From contig KV919287.1 in assembly GCA_002049455.2 (NCBI GenBank), positions 1 through 30,291 of the forward strand: a DNA stretch of 30,291 nt. Direction: 5' to 3'. Of the stretch, positions 1-10,292 are shown piece by piece; position 1 is the stretch's first letter; each line of letters opens with the position of its first letter. Position numbers and translations under genes: made by a program. This stretch comes from Porphyra umbilicalis (taxonomy: Eukaryota; Rhodophyta; Bangiophyceae; Bangiales; Bangiaceae). A model generated the notes under the pieces. The model saw only the letters and a list, made by a program, of their open reading frames with translations. It was not told where the DNA came from and made no database searches.

Positions 1-731
1 CTCGTACCCCACCCCACCTGCCCCCGTGCAGTGATGTGTCAGTCGTTCAGAAAACGCGCATGTCTCATTTTTGGGACACGTACCATATTGGTGCTTTTCT
101 ATAATGTGGCCGCGCCAACTGTCGTCTAGAAGCGCACAACTAAAGTTAATGCGCGTTGGGGGTGGGGTCGCCATGGCGGGCGGGGCCTACCTACGGCGCG
201 CCCGCGACGCGCGTGCCCGCCGGCGTCGCCAGTGGGGCATGCCAACCCCGTGGGCACTCGTCCTTGGCCCCTCACAGGCGTGCCGCAGGGCGCCGTCGAC
301 CGCTTTGGGGCAAACACGGGGTCGCCGTGGCCACGCGTGCGGGCGGTGTGGCAGGCGGGCGGGCGGCAGAGAACGGTGTGGCAGACGGCATGGACCGCCG
401 AGTGCTGTGGACAATGTGACGCGAGGCCGTGGACATGGCCACCGCGGAGCGGGGCTCCCCCCTGTCCACTCCCCCACCCCCCTGTGTCGCAAACGGCCAG
501 AGGAATAAATACGCTTGCTGTCTTTCTTCCCGACCGACCAGTCGAGCAAATGGCAGGGCGGCGGGCCGTACCGCCCCGCACGGCTGTCGCGCCGCGTGAC
601 CCACACGCACCTATCGACGCACCCGCACCCCCCCCTGGCCGCTGGCGCACCGCACGACGAGGCAGCGGCCTAGCGACCAAGCCTCGCCCGCCACCAACCC
701 CCAAAACGCACCGCTCTCCACCCACCCCCCC
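1..731. other. Intergenic region, no gene seen
   Basis: Nothing in this stretch reads as a recognisable protein in either direction. Open frames exist but are rich in Arg, Pro and Gly and overlap on both strands, as expected from high GC. The sequence lies 3' of the kinase gene, which ends at 732 on the minus strand. An AATAAA string occurs near 503-508 on the plus strand and could mark the 3' end of a plus-strand gene lying outside the window; this is only a guess. Confidence 0.5.
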
Positions 732-3196
732 TCAATTGGACGACCGGATGGACGCGAGTTTGGACAGCAAGACATCCGCCGACGACTTGCGGTGCACGAG
801 CGCCACCGCCAGCCCCGCCGTCGACGACAGCGGCCGGTCAGCCGAGTACTCATAGCCGACAATGGCCGTCGCGAGGCCCGTCTCGGTCGGCACCGCCGAC
901 AGCCGCGGGCCCACCCAGTCGGTCCGCACGGGGATGCGCGGCGGCGCCGGCTGCGCCGTGCGGTGTCGGCCCGTGGCAGCCGCCATCGCCGCCGCCTCGA
1001 GGCCGTCGCTGCTCGCCGCCGCGCCCGCCCGCACTGCCGCCGTGGCAACGGCGGCAATGGCTGCGTGGTCTGCCCCCGCCTCAACCTCCAAATCCTCGTC
1101 AAAGAGCAGCGGGTCGTCGTTGGCGGGCGACCGGGGCGGACCGTCAAACGCTTCGGGGCCGTCGGTGCCGCCGAGAAAGTCGGGCAGCTCCCCGTCGCGG
1201 GCCGACTCAAAGAGGCGAAAGTGGGGCGCTGCGTCGGGGACGATGCCAACGTCCAGCCCGGGGCCGTTGCCGGCGAGCACGTCCACCCAGTCGATGTCGG
1301 CAAAGAACGGGTGCGCCTTGGCCGCAGCAATGGTTAGGCGGCGGGCGACCTTGCGCTCGAGCAGGCCCCGCAGGAAGGCGACGGTGACGGGGGAGAGGTA
1401 GGTCGGGAACTGGACCGTGTCGGATTTGATGGAGCGAAAGGTCGCCGACGCGCGGCCGACGCGCCCCCACGGCAGCCGCCCCGTGACGGCGCGGAAGAGG
1501 CACACGCCGAGGGACCACATATCCGCGGGGATGCCGTACGGCTTGCCATTGAGCATCTCTGGGGGGAGGAAACTCGGCGTGCCGCAGAGGGAGTTGGCGC
1601 ACCCGTCGGCCGACGGGAGGAAGCGGGCAAGCCCAAAATCCGCCACCCGCACGTGCCCGTCCCGGTCGAGAAGCACATTCTCCGGCTTCATGTCCCGAAA
1701 CACCACGTCCTGCCTGTGGATGTGTTCGAGGGCGAGCACCAGCTCGGCCGCGAGAAAGCGCAGGTCGTCTTGCCCGCACCGCCGCTGCGGTTGCCGCCGC
1801 AGGTGCGACGCGAGGTCCCCCGCCTCGCACAGCTCCGTCAGGAGAAACAGGTGGTCCGGCGTCTGGAAGGCGTACCGCAGGGGCAGCAGGAAGGGGTGCC
1901 CCGCGGCGGTTTGCTCGAGCGCCAACCGCTCATTGACCGCGTTGCGGAGGGTGCTCGGCGTGAAGAGGACGCCTCGCTTGTTGATCACCTTCATGGCCAA
2001 CACCGACCCCGACGCGGCGTGGCGCACGGAAAAGACGCGGCCGCCGCCGCCAACGCCAATCGGCGGGCCAACCTCAAAGTCCCGCAGGGACGGCGTCAGC
2101 TGCGACGCAGCGAGCGTCAGGACCGTCGACCAGGCGGAAAAGTCGGTGGCGTTGCGTAGCCGCAGCACCGCGTCCATCGCGGTTGGCGCCGCCGACTCGA
2201 CGATGCGCGTCGGGGTGGAGGGGGGGAGGACGCTCGCCGGCGGCGGCGGCAGCCCGCTCGACCGCAGCGGCCCCAACCGGCCGCTGCCGCTGCCCGGCGT
2301 CGACGGCGCGGGGGTCGTCCGCGGCGTACTCGCCGCCGAGTCCCACAGGGAGGACCGCGGCGTGCTCGCCGCCGAATCCCACAGGGAGGAACACGTTGGC
2401 GAATCCCAAATGTCGCGCGACGAGCCGCCCGCCCCAGACGTGCCGCTAGCCGCCCCCCCCCCCGGAAGAAGAGTCTCGCGGTGCTCCCGCCCACGCTGTC
2501 GCCGTCAAAGGAGGAGCGCGCGGAGCCGCTGCCGTCTGCGGTGGACCCCCCCGCGCCCTCGCAGTCCGCCGCCGCGTCGTCTGGGTCGGCGCGGGGCCGC
2601 AACCACACCCGAAAGTTGTTCTTCTTGGACATGCACTCCACCGTGGCGGTGCCGAGGTCATACACGGCGACCAGGTGCGCGCCGTGGATGGCCTTGCCCT
2701 TGCCCGTCGCCGCCGCCGCCGCCGCCGCGTCCCGAAAGATGAGCAGCGTCGTGCGACCGCGCAGCTGCGCCCACCGCTTGCGGGAGGTGTACAGCCGCGA
2801 CGCGCGGGGCTTGAACGCGAGCTCCCCCTCGTGCCGCACGGGGAGCTCCGAGACGAGCTGCAGGCGCTCCGCGGGGGAGATGCGCGGCTGCGTCGGCGCC
2901 ACGCCGGCCGGCGGGAGGGGGTCCCCCTCCAGGAGCATGGACGAGATGGCGCTCATGGCCAGCTGCGGGGGCGCCTCGGCGGCGGCGGCGGCCGCCGGCC
3001 CGTGGTCGGGGGCGGGCGCCTCACACGCGCCCCACCGCGCGCGGCTCTTGGAAGCGCCCCGCTGGCTGCGGGTGGCCCGCTTGGCCCGCCACCCATGGGC
3101 GCGGGGGGGGGGGGAGGTGCCCCCGAGGGAGCCGACCGCCGACGGGTCGGGGGGGCCGGGCCGCCGCGGCACCGCCGCGTCGGGGATGCGCCGCAT
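732..3196 (-). CDS. PH-domain AGC serine/threonine kinase, PKB/Akt-like; one frame break
   Basis: Predicted to phosphorylate Ser/Thr substrates after lipid-dependent membrane recruitment, as PKB/Akt does. From an ATG at 3196 (about 820 residues) it has a low-complexity N-terminus, a PH domain at about residues 120-200 (basic and hydrophobic residues around RKRWAQLRG and TLLIFRD), a Ser/Thr/Pro-rich linker, then a kinase domain at about 370-630. Visible motifs are the glycine loop GVGGGGRV, AMK lysine, FRDMKPEN catalytic loop, DFG and CGTPSFLPPE. The activation-loop PDK1 site is Ser (ANSLCGTP), not Thr. The tail ends in IVGYEYSA, resembling a hydrophobic motif with Glu at the phosphosite, as in atypical PKC and PKN. 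The PH part and the kinase part are in different frames, joined at a run of 11 C at 2453-2463. The start is supported by a C-rich leader and GCC before the ATG. Calling it true PKB rather than another PH-AGC kinase is inference. Confidence 0.82.
2319..2390 (-). repeat. In-gene 36-bp tandem duplication
   Basis: Two adjacent 36-bp units (2319-2354 and 2355-2390) differ at only a few positions. They keep the frame and encode SSLWDSAASTPR twice in the linker between the PH and kinase domains. A third, diverged WDS follows upstream (DIWDSP). The unit is Ser/Thr-Pro rich and could carry phosphorylation sites. Confidence 0.85.
2453..2463. other. C11 run where the kinase frame changes
   Basis: Reading the minus strand, the PH-domain frame runs into this G run (plus strand C11) and soon loses kinase similarity, while the kinase frame can be followed back exactly to it. 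A one- or two-base length change here would give one continuous protein. Sequencing error, polymorphism or mutation cannot be told apart from sequence alone. Confidence 0.75.
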
Positions 3197-3609
3197 GGCA
3201 GCGCCGGGCGCAATGGAGTCCAACAAAGACGGTGGGGGGGGAGGCACGAGCAACGGCCGCAGCGGCAGCGCACAGCGGTGGCTCCGTAGGGGGGGGTGGG
3301 CCGCGGGAGCTCGGATGAAGGCAGGGGGGGTGACGGCGCAGCGGCGGCGGGGGGCGGTTGGGCGGCGCGCGTGGCGGCACACGGCGTACGGCAACCGGGG
3401 GGGCCGGTCTAAACAAGTCACAACGTTGCGGGTGGTGGCCACGTCGAGAGGTACCGCACCAGGAGCGCAGGCGGCGCCACTGGAGGCACTAATGGCGGTG
3501 GACCAAGTGCAGCCGCAGGGCCCACCGACCGGCGGTGGATAACCGGGCGCACCACAAACCACGGGCGGTGGCGGCCGAAACACCAGCACCCGCCACGGCG
3601 CACGGGTGA

Positions 3610-3710
3610 CCACAGCGCACGGGCGGGGGCGGCAGCAGCGCACGGGCGGGGGCGGCAGCAGCGCACGGGCGGGGGCGGCAGCAGCGCACGGGCGGGGGCG
3701 GCAGCGCACG
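3610..3710. repeat. 23-bp minisatellite, four copies
   Basis: The core CGCACGGGCGGGGG starts at 3616, 3639, 3662 and 3685, giving an exact 23-bp period, followed by a truncated copy. It lies upstream of the kinase start. The period is not a multiple of three, which argues against a coding role. Confidence 0.9.
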
Positions 3711-5284
3711 CGCTCGATTCGGGCGCAGCCCCGCGGCGGCTGCAAAAAAAAAGAGAAACGACTGTCAACGCGGTGCCGCGGCCGCACGCGGTCCCCACCG
3801 CCCATGCCCATAACGGCGGGCGGGTGGCGCGACGCGGCGTCGCGGGGCCCGCCGAGGTGCCGCGCCACGGCGACGCGCAGCGGCGGCGGCCCGCCGGTCC
3901 GCCGCCGCCCCGCCGCGTCGTGCCGGCAGTCCCGGCGTGCGCGCGCACGGTGGATGCCACCAAAGGGGCAACACGGGCATCACGGGTCTGGCCCGACCGC
4001 GCCGGTAGCGGCCGCCGCCCGCGAATGACGTAAGCGGCGCGCGGCGGGCGCTCATGAGCGGCCGCCGCGGCGGCGGGGGTGGCGCAGGCAGGTCCATCAT
4101 GGCAAAGGGGGGGGGTCCCCGGCGACGGGAGCGGTGTCTGGTGGGAGGAGGGCATGGGGGGGGGGGGGGGGGGGAGCAGGAGGCGGCCGGGGGAGGCACG
4201 GTGGGAGCCATCACGGGCAGGTGCGGGGGAAGAAATAAACGGCCGTGGCGGCCGCTTGGTGGCGAAACAGCCGGCTGACGACGGAGCGCCGGAACTCGGT
4301 TGCACGCACGAATCGGCAGCTGCGGTCCGCAACGGTACTTGAAGCGGTACAGGGGAGGAAACGTGGAGACTTGTTATGGAATGTTGGTGCGACTGGTGGC
4401 GAAAGAGAAAGCGCGGCAAAACCGGGCGTGCCCCGCTCACAGCGCGTTGATGAAATCTCGTGTCAGGTTCCAAGGTATCTGCAACAAGGCCGAACCGTAT
4501 TGCTGCTCGACCCCTTTGCGTTCAGAGAGAGATCGAAAATGAGTACATAACTCCTCTTTGCCCAATCTTTAAGGAGAAGTTCACATCCTTCGAGACATAT
4601 GTTGCGAGACTCGCCGCAATGATCCCTCGGAGGTCTCGGGGAAGAAGTGGAGCAAGACCCTGACGGAGGAAAGGATGTGACACCGGCCAGCATTGAGGAT
4701 ACATGCCAAAGATGCATTGAAAGACACGGTCGCTTTATTGTTGCTCGGCGCGGGCACGGGTGGCAGAGCAGACACGAAATCGATAAGAAAGCCACGGTGT
4801 GCTACAGAGTCACGCAGACATGTAGCTAACTGCACACAGCCGCAAACTCTGACAGAGCTACAGGCCACCGGACAACAGCAAGCTCACCATGTCAGCGACT
4901 CGCGGACACCACGCATGCATGTGCGTATGACACAAGTTACTCGACTTCGATGTCAGCAACACCCATTGGTTTGCAAAGAAACAGAAGCCAAGAAAGAGGA
5001 AGCCATCGCACATATGCATGGTAAGGATACATGGGGGACGGGCGAGCGAACACGAAAAAGAAGTACGTGGTCAGTTCATCCAACCCATCCACCACCCACC
5101 CACCGCGCGCGTCACACTATCCACACTGCGCCAGTGTGGATCCCCACCCAATCGCCACCACCACTAGTCCAGCGACTGCAAACGTCGTCCGGCCCGTCGT
5201 AGAGTGACTCCCCCCCGCCCCCGTGCGAGCTGGAGAGAATGCGTGGGATGGAGGGGATGCAGATAAGAATACGACAGGAACGAG

Positions 5285-5430
5285 GGCGGTCGGCAGGAGG
5301 GTGGGCGGGGCGATCGAACAGAGGGTGGCCGGGGCTTCCGGCCAGGAGGGTGGGTGGGGCGGTCGACCAGAGGGTGGGCGGGGCGGTCCGCCAGGAGGGT
5401 GGGCCGAGCGGTCGGCCAGGAGAGCGAGCG
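5285..5430. repeat. 24-25-bp degenerate minisatellite, about six copies
   Basis: The core GAGGGTGG recurs at 5297, 5321, 5346, 5370 and 5395, with a decayed copy (GAGAG) at 5420. Spacing alternates between 24 and 25 bp. Consensus is roughly a G-rich block followed by GCGGTCGGCCAG. No gene around it was recognised. Confidence 0.85.
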
Positions 5431-6214
5431 GGGATGTTGGCAGCACTTGTGCACTTGGGCGGCAGCCAGGAGCGGGGCTGGGGGCAGCATGGCAGTCACC
5501 TGCACACATGCCGAGGGCGCGCATTGGCGCCGCCCAGCACTTCGAATTATTATTAATCGCCCCGCTATCCCCAAGCACAAGGCTTGACGTTTTCCAGCCC
5601 GCTGGTTGGCTGCCCGGTTGACCGGGGGCGCATCCTGGGTCCCCATTGGTAGCAGACTATCATGCCAACAGGTACTGAACAAAGTCTGGCTGACACAAGC
5701 TACGACGGTGAGGCGTCCGAGCAGAGGTCTCCATGTGCCCGCAAGAATGCATACTGTGTACGCCAAGTCTGCCTTGAACTGGGTGTGAAGGGTGCCGTTT
5801 GATCGCGCAAGGAGGACCTGCCCCATGACCCTGCCAGAGCTCTGCACGGCAATGCCAGCAGCCGTCCCACTCTAGCGACACCGTTTGCGCCCCCATCCTC
5901 CCCGACCCCCTCGGCATGTATGTGCAGCCCCCCTCGCCCCCCCCCCCCTGCCAGCAGGAGAAAGGAGTGGGAGAGGACAGGAAAGGAGGCAAGCACAAGT
6001 GTCCGTGGTTGGGCGGTGCCCGCAGCTATTGGGAGTAGACGAGTACGCACATGGGTAGGGGTGACCAGGTGGGTGGGGTAAGAAGGTCTCTGGGGGTGTC
6101 AGAAAGCCTTCTCAGACAGAGCCTTTTAGAGATCGACACAGCGACATTTGCGAGGATGGTGTCACGAGGTTTGCTGCATGGAAAAACATTTCTCTCACGA
6201 CCTCTCACGGTTCG

Positions 6215-6225
6215 CATATATTTTA
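6215..6225 (+). promoter_or_regulatory. Possible TATA-like element upstream of HAT1
   Basis: CATATATTTTA stands out as an AT-rich island just before the GC-rich region leading to the HAT1-like gene. The start codon is about 300 bases downstream, so the assignment is weak. Confidence 0.25.
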
Positions 6226-6489
6226 AGTTCTCCGTGACCCAATTTGACAACGGGCTGTGCTGTTTGCATCGCGCCCCGACACGGGCCGGCGGGACGCTTG
6301 CGGCGTGCCCGGCACGCGCGCCGCCACCACGCACGACCCATCCACCGCCCGAGTCCCCGCGCAGTGCCCCCCTCCCGCGCCGTGTGGTTGCTCAGCGCGC
6401 GTCATCGTCCCCGTCTCTGCACCCCATTGCGCCTCGCGGGCTCCCGCTCCGACCCCTCCCCCCCCCCCACTGCGCACGCGCGGCACGCG

Positions 6490-6511
6490 CCCCCCCCCCC
6501 CCCCCCCCCCC
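6490..6511 (+). promoter_or_regulatory. C22 tract in the leader of HAT1
   Basis: An uninterrupted run of 22 C lies 11 bases before the ATG at 6523. The same placement of a C-rich tract before the start codon is seen for all seven recognised genes in the window, so it may be a core promoter or 5' UTR element. Confidence 0.4.
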
Positions 6512-6522
6512 TGGTCGGCGCC

Positions 6523-6807
6523 ATGCCCCCCCCCCTGCACGCCAACGACGTCCTCACCATCTTTTTCATCCGGTCGCCCGCGGACATCCCCGTCGCCCTG
6601 TCGGCGCCGGCCGCGACGCTGCGGTCGGCGGGCGTGCCGGCGGCCGCCCCGCGCTTCACCCACCAGCTCTTCCCCGACGAGGCGATTGTCGGCTACGCCC
6701 CGGGCCTCGCCGTGCGGCTGCTCTACACCGCCGGCTCCATGCACTCCCACGTGTGCGTGACGGGCGCCGCGGATGCGGTCGACGAGGGCGACGGCGACGG
6801 CGAGGGG

Positions 6808-6838
<31 letters not shown>

Positions 6839-8117
6839 GCGGGGGTGGCGGCCGCAACGGCGACGGGGGGGGGGGGGGGCGGGCCGTCCCGCCAGCGGTG
6901 ACGAGGAGATGGCCCCCGCCCCGCGCCCGCGGGGCGTCGGCGGCGGCGGCGGCGGCGCGCGGGGCGCCCGGCGCGACGGCGGCGGCGGCGGCGGCGGCGG
7001 CCGCCGCCGCCCGCCGACCGCCGGCGGCGCCCCCCCCCCCCCCAAAACGGACATCCTCGGCGCGCTCGCCCCCCACGTGGCGCCGTCGGCGGTCGGCTCG
7101 GCGGCGGCCCTGGGGGCCGCCTCCGCGGCGCCCTTTACCCCCCCCTCCCCCCCACCTGCGTGGTCGCCGAGTACGCCGCCCCCGCGGGCCGCGGCGGCGT
7201 GTGCCGCGCCTACAAGGCGCGCCTCGCCGACCACCCGCCGGCGGTGGCGTACCACAAGCGCGTGCAAGCGCACGCGCTGCTCCACATTGACGGCGCGAGT
7301 TACATTGACGATGGGGATCCCCGGTGGGAGGTGTTTTTTGTGTGGTGGTTCCCCCCCGCGGGGGGGGGGGGGTGGAGCTCGTGGCGTACGCGACCATCTA
7401 CCCGTTTGCGGTGTATGAAAAGGGGGGGGGGGGGGGGGGGGGGGACGACGGCGGGTCCCCGCGGGCGGGCCGTCCGCGCGGGCGCATCCGCCTCTGGCAG
7501 CGGCGGCAGCGGCAGCGGCGGCAGCGGCAGCGGCGGCGGCGGCGGCGGCGGGCGCTTCCGCGACCGCGTGCGCATTTCGCAGGTGCTCGTCCTCCCCCCC
7601 ACCAGCGCGCCGGCCACGGCGGGCACCTGCTGTCGGCCATTTACGCCGACGCGGCGGCGCGCGACGCGACGGAAGTGACGGTGGAGGACCCCTCTGACGG
7701 CTTCCGCGCCCTCCGGGACGGCACGGACCTGCGCCGCGCGGCGGCGGCGGGGCTCCTCCCCCCCCCGCGGCGCTCTCGTACGACGGGGTGGCGGGGGTGG
7801 CGGAGCGCCTCCGCACCGCCCTGCGGGTGCCGCCGGCGCAGGCGCGGCGGGTTGTGGAAATCCACCTCCTCCGCGGCGTGGGGGGGGGCGGGGGGGGAGG
7901 GGGGGGGGGGCGCGGCGTCGGCGTCGGCGTCGAGGAGGGCGAGGACGGCGCCGACGGGGCGGGCCGCGCGTGGCGGCTGTTTGTCAAGCGCCGCCTGTGG
8001 GGGGTGTGGGAGGAGGTGCTCGCGGGCGTCCCCGCGGGCGACGAGCGCAAGGCCAAACTCGCAGAGATCTACGCGGACGTCCTCGCCGAGTACCAGGCGG
8101 TGTTGACGCGGCTATGA
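6523..8117 (+). CDS. HAT1: Type B histone acetyltransferase HAT1-like; frame broken at homopolymers
   Basis: HAT1 acetylates newly made histone H4 before chromatin assembly. The N-terminal part (ATG 6523) has HQLFPDEAIVGYAPGL and LLYTAGSMHSHV, matching the HAT1 N-terminal domain. After 7138-7153 the frame reads YHKRVQAHALLHIDGASYIDDGDPRW, the start of the GNAT region. Then come VELVAYATIYPFAVYEK, FRDRVRISQVLVLPP, HQRAGHGGHLLSAIYA (acetyl-CoA loop, Q/R-x-x-G-x-G) and VTVEDPSDGFRALRD, whose EDPS corresponds to the catalytic Glu region of human HAT1. The C-terminal part ends YADVLAEYQAVLTRL at 8117. These blocks keep the family order but occupy different frames, switching near runs at 6865-6879 (G15), 7138-7153, 7360-7372 (G13), 7422-7444 (G23), about 7510-7552, 7594-7600 (C7) and 7758-7766 (C9). 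Gly/Asp-rich insertions are lineage-specific. The gene is probably real with length errors at runs; a pseudogene is less likely because similarity persists throughout. Confidence 0.83.
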
Positions 8118-8755
8118 GGGGGGGGGGGGGGGGGTGCGAGGGGAGGGCTAGGAAGCGCACGGGTGTGGAAGTAGGGCCGTTCCGTTGCCCGTGCGTGGGG
8201 TGCGTGCTTTGTTGGGTTTGTTTGCGAGGGGGGCCTCGCCGGTCCCCATCGCCGCTGTCGCGTCGCGCTCGTCCCATGGTCGGCATGCGAGGGGGGGGTG
8301 GGGGGGACGCTGGTGGCGCCGCCGGGCCGCCGCCCCGACCGTCGCGGCGCCACAGCCACCGCGCGTCGCCTCCACGCCCGCGGTCGGCGCCGCGCGCACC
8401 ACCGCCCCTGACGTGTCCGCGGGCGTGGCCGCCGCCCGCCGCGCGCGACCCGGTGCGCCCCACACACCGACCGGCGGCGGTGCGCCGACCAAATTGTGGC
8501 GCGACGGGGCCGTCGTGTGTGTGTGACGGGATCAGCGGGCCCCGCCCCCGTTTTGCGCGGGACGGGTCGGCGGCGCGCCCGTTGCGCGCGGCCGGCCTCA
8601 GCGCCGCCAGACGCTGCGTGCGGCGTCATCCCGCCCCGCCGACGCGCGCGGCCGCGCGGGTGCCCGCCGCTGGCGCTGTTGGTGCACCTCTTGGTTGCCC
8701 CTCCCCCGACGGCGCTCGTCCCCCCCCCCGTCCACGCTCTTTGCCCGTCCCTTTT

Positions 8756-8756
<1 letters not shown>

Positions 8757-8798
<42 letters not shown>
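8757..8798. repeat. (CA)21 microsatellite
   Basis: A perfect run of 21 CA units sits 40 bases before the ATG of the EED-like gene. Together with the adjacent C tract it forms a purine-free leader segment. Confidence 0.97.
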
Positions 8799-8802
<4 letters not shown>

Positions 8803-8803
8803 C

Positions 8804-8822
8804 CCCCCCCCCCCCCCCCCCC
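8804..8822 (+). promoter_or_regulatory. C-tract in the leader of EED
   Basis: A run of about 19 C lies directly after the CA repeat and 16 bases before the ATG at 8839. It matches the C-rich leader seen before the other start codons in the window. Confidence 0.4.
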
Positions 8823-8838
8823 TTGCACCGTGGCGGCC

Positions 8839-10292
8839 ATGGCGCTCCCCCACGACGATGCGGCGCCCTCCCCCCCCCCCCCCGCCCCCGCGCGCGGCGC
8901 CCCCGCTACGCCGCCACCGACATGATCACCGAGCCGCACGGGGAGGCGCTCTACGGGGTGGCCTTTTCCCCCCTCGCGCGCACGGCGTCTGGGCACCCCG
9001 TCCTCGCCACCTGCGGCGGCCCGTCGATCCGCGTCTACGCGGCGAGCCCCGCGTCGGCAACCGCCCCCGCGCGCACGCGCCTCCTCCAAGCGTACCGCGA
9101 CGAGGACGAGTCGGAAGCCTACTACGCCGTCGGGTGGACGTACAATGTCGACGGGCGGGGCTCCCACTGGCTCCTCACGGGGGGGCGCAAGGGCATCCTC
9201 CGCGTCGTGGACGTGACGGCGCGCGCGGGGGCGGCGGCGCTCGCGGGCCACGGGGAGGCCATCAATGACGTGGCCGTGCACCCGACGGACCCGGCGCTGG
9301 TGGCGACCGCGTCGCGGGATGAGAGCATCCGCCTGTGGAACGTGCGGTCGGGCGTGTGCGTGGCGGTGCTGGCGGGGGAGGGCGGCCACCGGGGGGACGT
9401 GCTGTACGTGGCGTGGGATACGGTCGGCAACCGCCTCGCGTCGACGGGGCACGACAATAGCGTCAAGGTGTGGGAGGTGGGGGGGCTGGCGGGGGCCGTC
9501 GCCGCCAGCCACGCCGCCGCCGACGCGGTGGTGGGGGGGGGGGGGGGGGGGGGGCGCTTGCGATAGCGCCGCCCGTGGGGGCGGCGCCCCAGAGGGCGCC
9601 GACACGGACGGCGGCGCCGCCCCGCCCACCGCCGGCGTCGTGTCGGCGGCGCTGGCGGCGGCTGCCGCCGGCGGCGCGGCGGCGGTCGCCCCCTCTCCCT
9701 CCCCGTCGTGGAGCAGTTCCCCGCCTTTTCCTCCCGCCGCATCCACCGGCACTATGTCGACTGCGCGGCGTTTATCGGGGACCTCCTCCTCTCCAAATCC
9801 AACGACGAGCGCCTCGTGTTGTGGCGGCCGGGCACGGCCGCGCCGGCGCCCGGCCCCGACGGCAGCGCCGGTGCCGGCGGTTGCGGCGGCGGCGGCACCG
9901 GCGGCGGCGGCGGCACCGGCGGCGGCGGGGGCACCCCCGACCACGCGTCGGCCAAGGACAATTATTGGGCGTTGCGGGAGTACGCGCTCGCGCCGTGTCA
10001 GCTCGTCTGGTTTATGCGCTTTGGCGTCGACGCGGCCGCCGAGGTCGTTGCCGTCGGCACCATTGCGGGGTCGGTGGAGCTCTTTGAGGTGGATGGGGGG
10101 GGGACGACGGGTCGGGGGGCTCCCCCCGGCGGGGGGGGGGGGGCCCTACGCCACCCTCCGCGCCAAGGACTGCGACAATGTGGTGCGGCAGTGTGCGTTT
10201 TCCCCCGACCGCTCCACCCTCGTGGCCGTGACGGACACGTGCGCGCTGTACCGGTGGGATGAGGTGGGGGGGGGGGGAAGGGCACCGCGTGA
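8839..10292 (+). CDS. EED: EED-like WD40 subunit of Polycomb repressive complex 2; frame broken at homopolymers
   Basis: EED is the WD40 scaffold of PRC2; it binds trimethylated H3 lysine and stimulates H3K27 methylation. Matching blocks in family order are HGEALYGVAFSP, LLQAYRDEDESEAYYAVGWTYN, GGRKGILRVVD, HGEAINDVAVHPTDPALV, DESIRLWNVRSGVCVAV, GHRGDVLYVAWD and HDNSVKVWEV. After a G22 run (9533-9554) come FSSRRIHRHYVDCAAFIGDLLLSKS and QLVWFMRFGVD, then, past runs at 10095-10103 and 10131-10143, VVRQCAFSPDRSTLVAVTD and LYRWDEV. Residues aligning with the human aromatic cage (F97, Y148, W364/Y365) are Y, Y, W and F, so methyl-lysine binding is plausible. Start could be ATG 8839 (with a change at C14, 8870-8883) or the in-frame ATG at 8922. 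The stop is inferred at 10290-10292 after G12. Some breaks could be introns, but none is convincing. Confidence 0.88.

Larger units (their letters stand above)
3197..6522. other. Long intergenic region between divergent kinase and HAT1 genes
   Basis: I see no recognisable protein here. The part next to the kinase (3197-4250) is extremely GC-rich and may hold its promoter and 5' leader. A possible minus-strand start with a C-rich leader lies near 4103, opening a Pro/Arg-rich frame of about 112 codons to 3765 that I do not recognise. From about 4300 to 6250 base composition is more balanced. Two minisatellites (about 3610-3710 and 5285-5430) are listed separately. A TATA-like string occurs at 6215-6225, about 300 bases before the HAT1 ATG. 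Confidence 0.5.
8118..8838. other. HAT1-EED intergenic region
   Basis: No gene seen. It holds G and C runs, a T-rich patch about 90 bases after the HAT1 stop (near 8208-8225) that could be part of a 3' end signal, a (CA)21 microsatellite and a long C tract before the EED start. Confidence 0.5.

Noticed and set aside
6865..7766. Introns as the cause of HAT1 frame changes
   Set aside because: Breaks coincide with homopolymers, and the coding blocks on each side are nearly adjacent, leaving no room for GT-AG introns at most sites.
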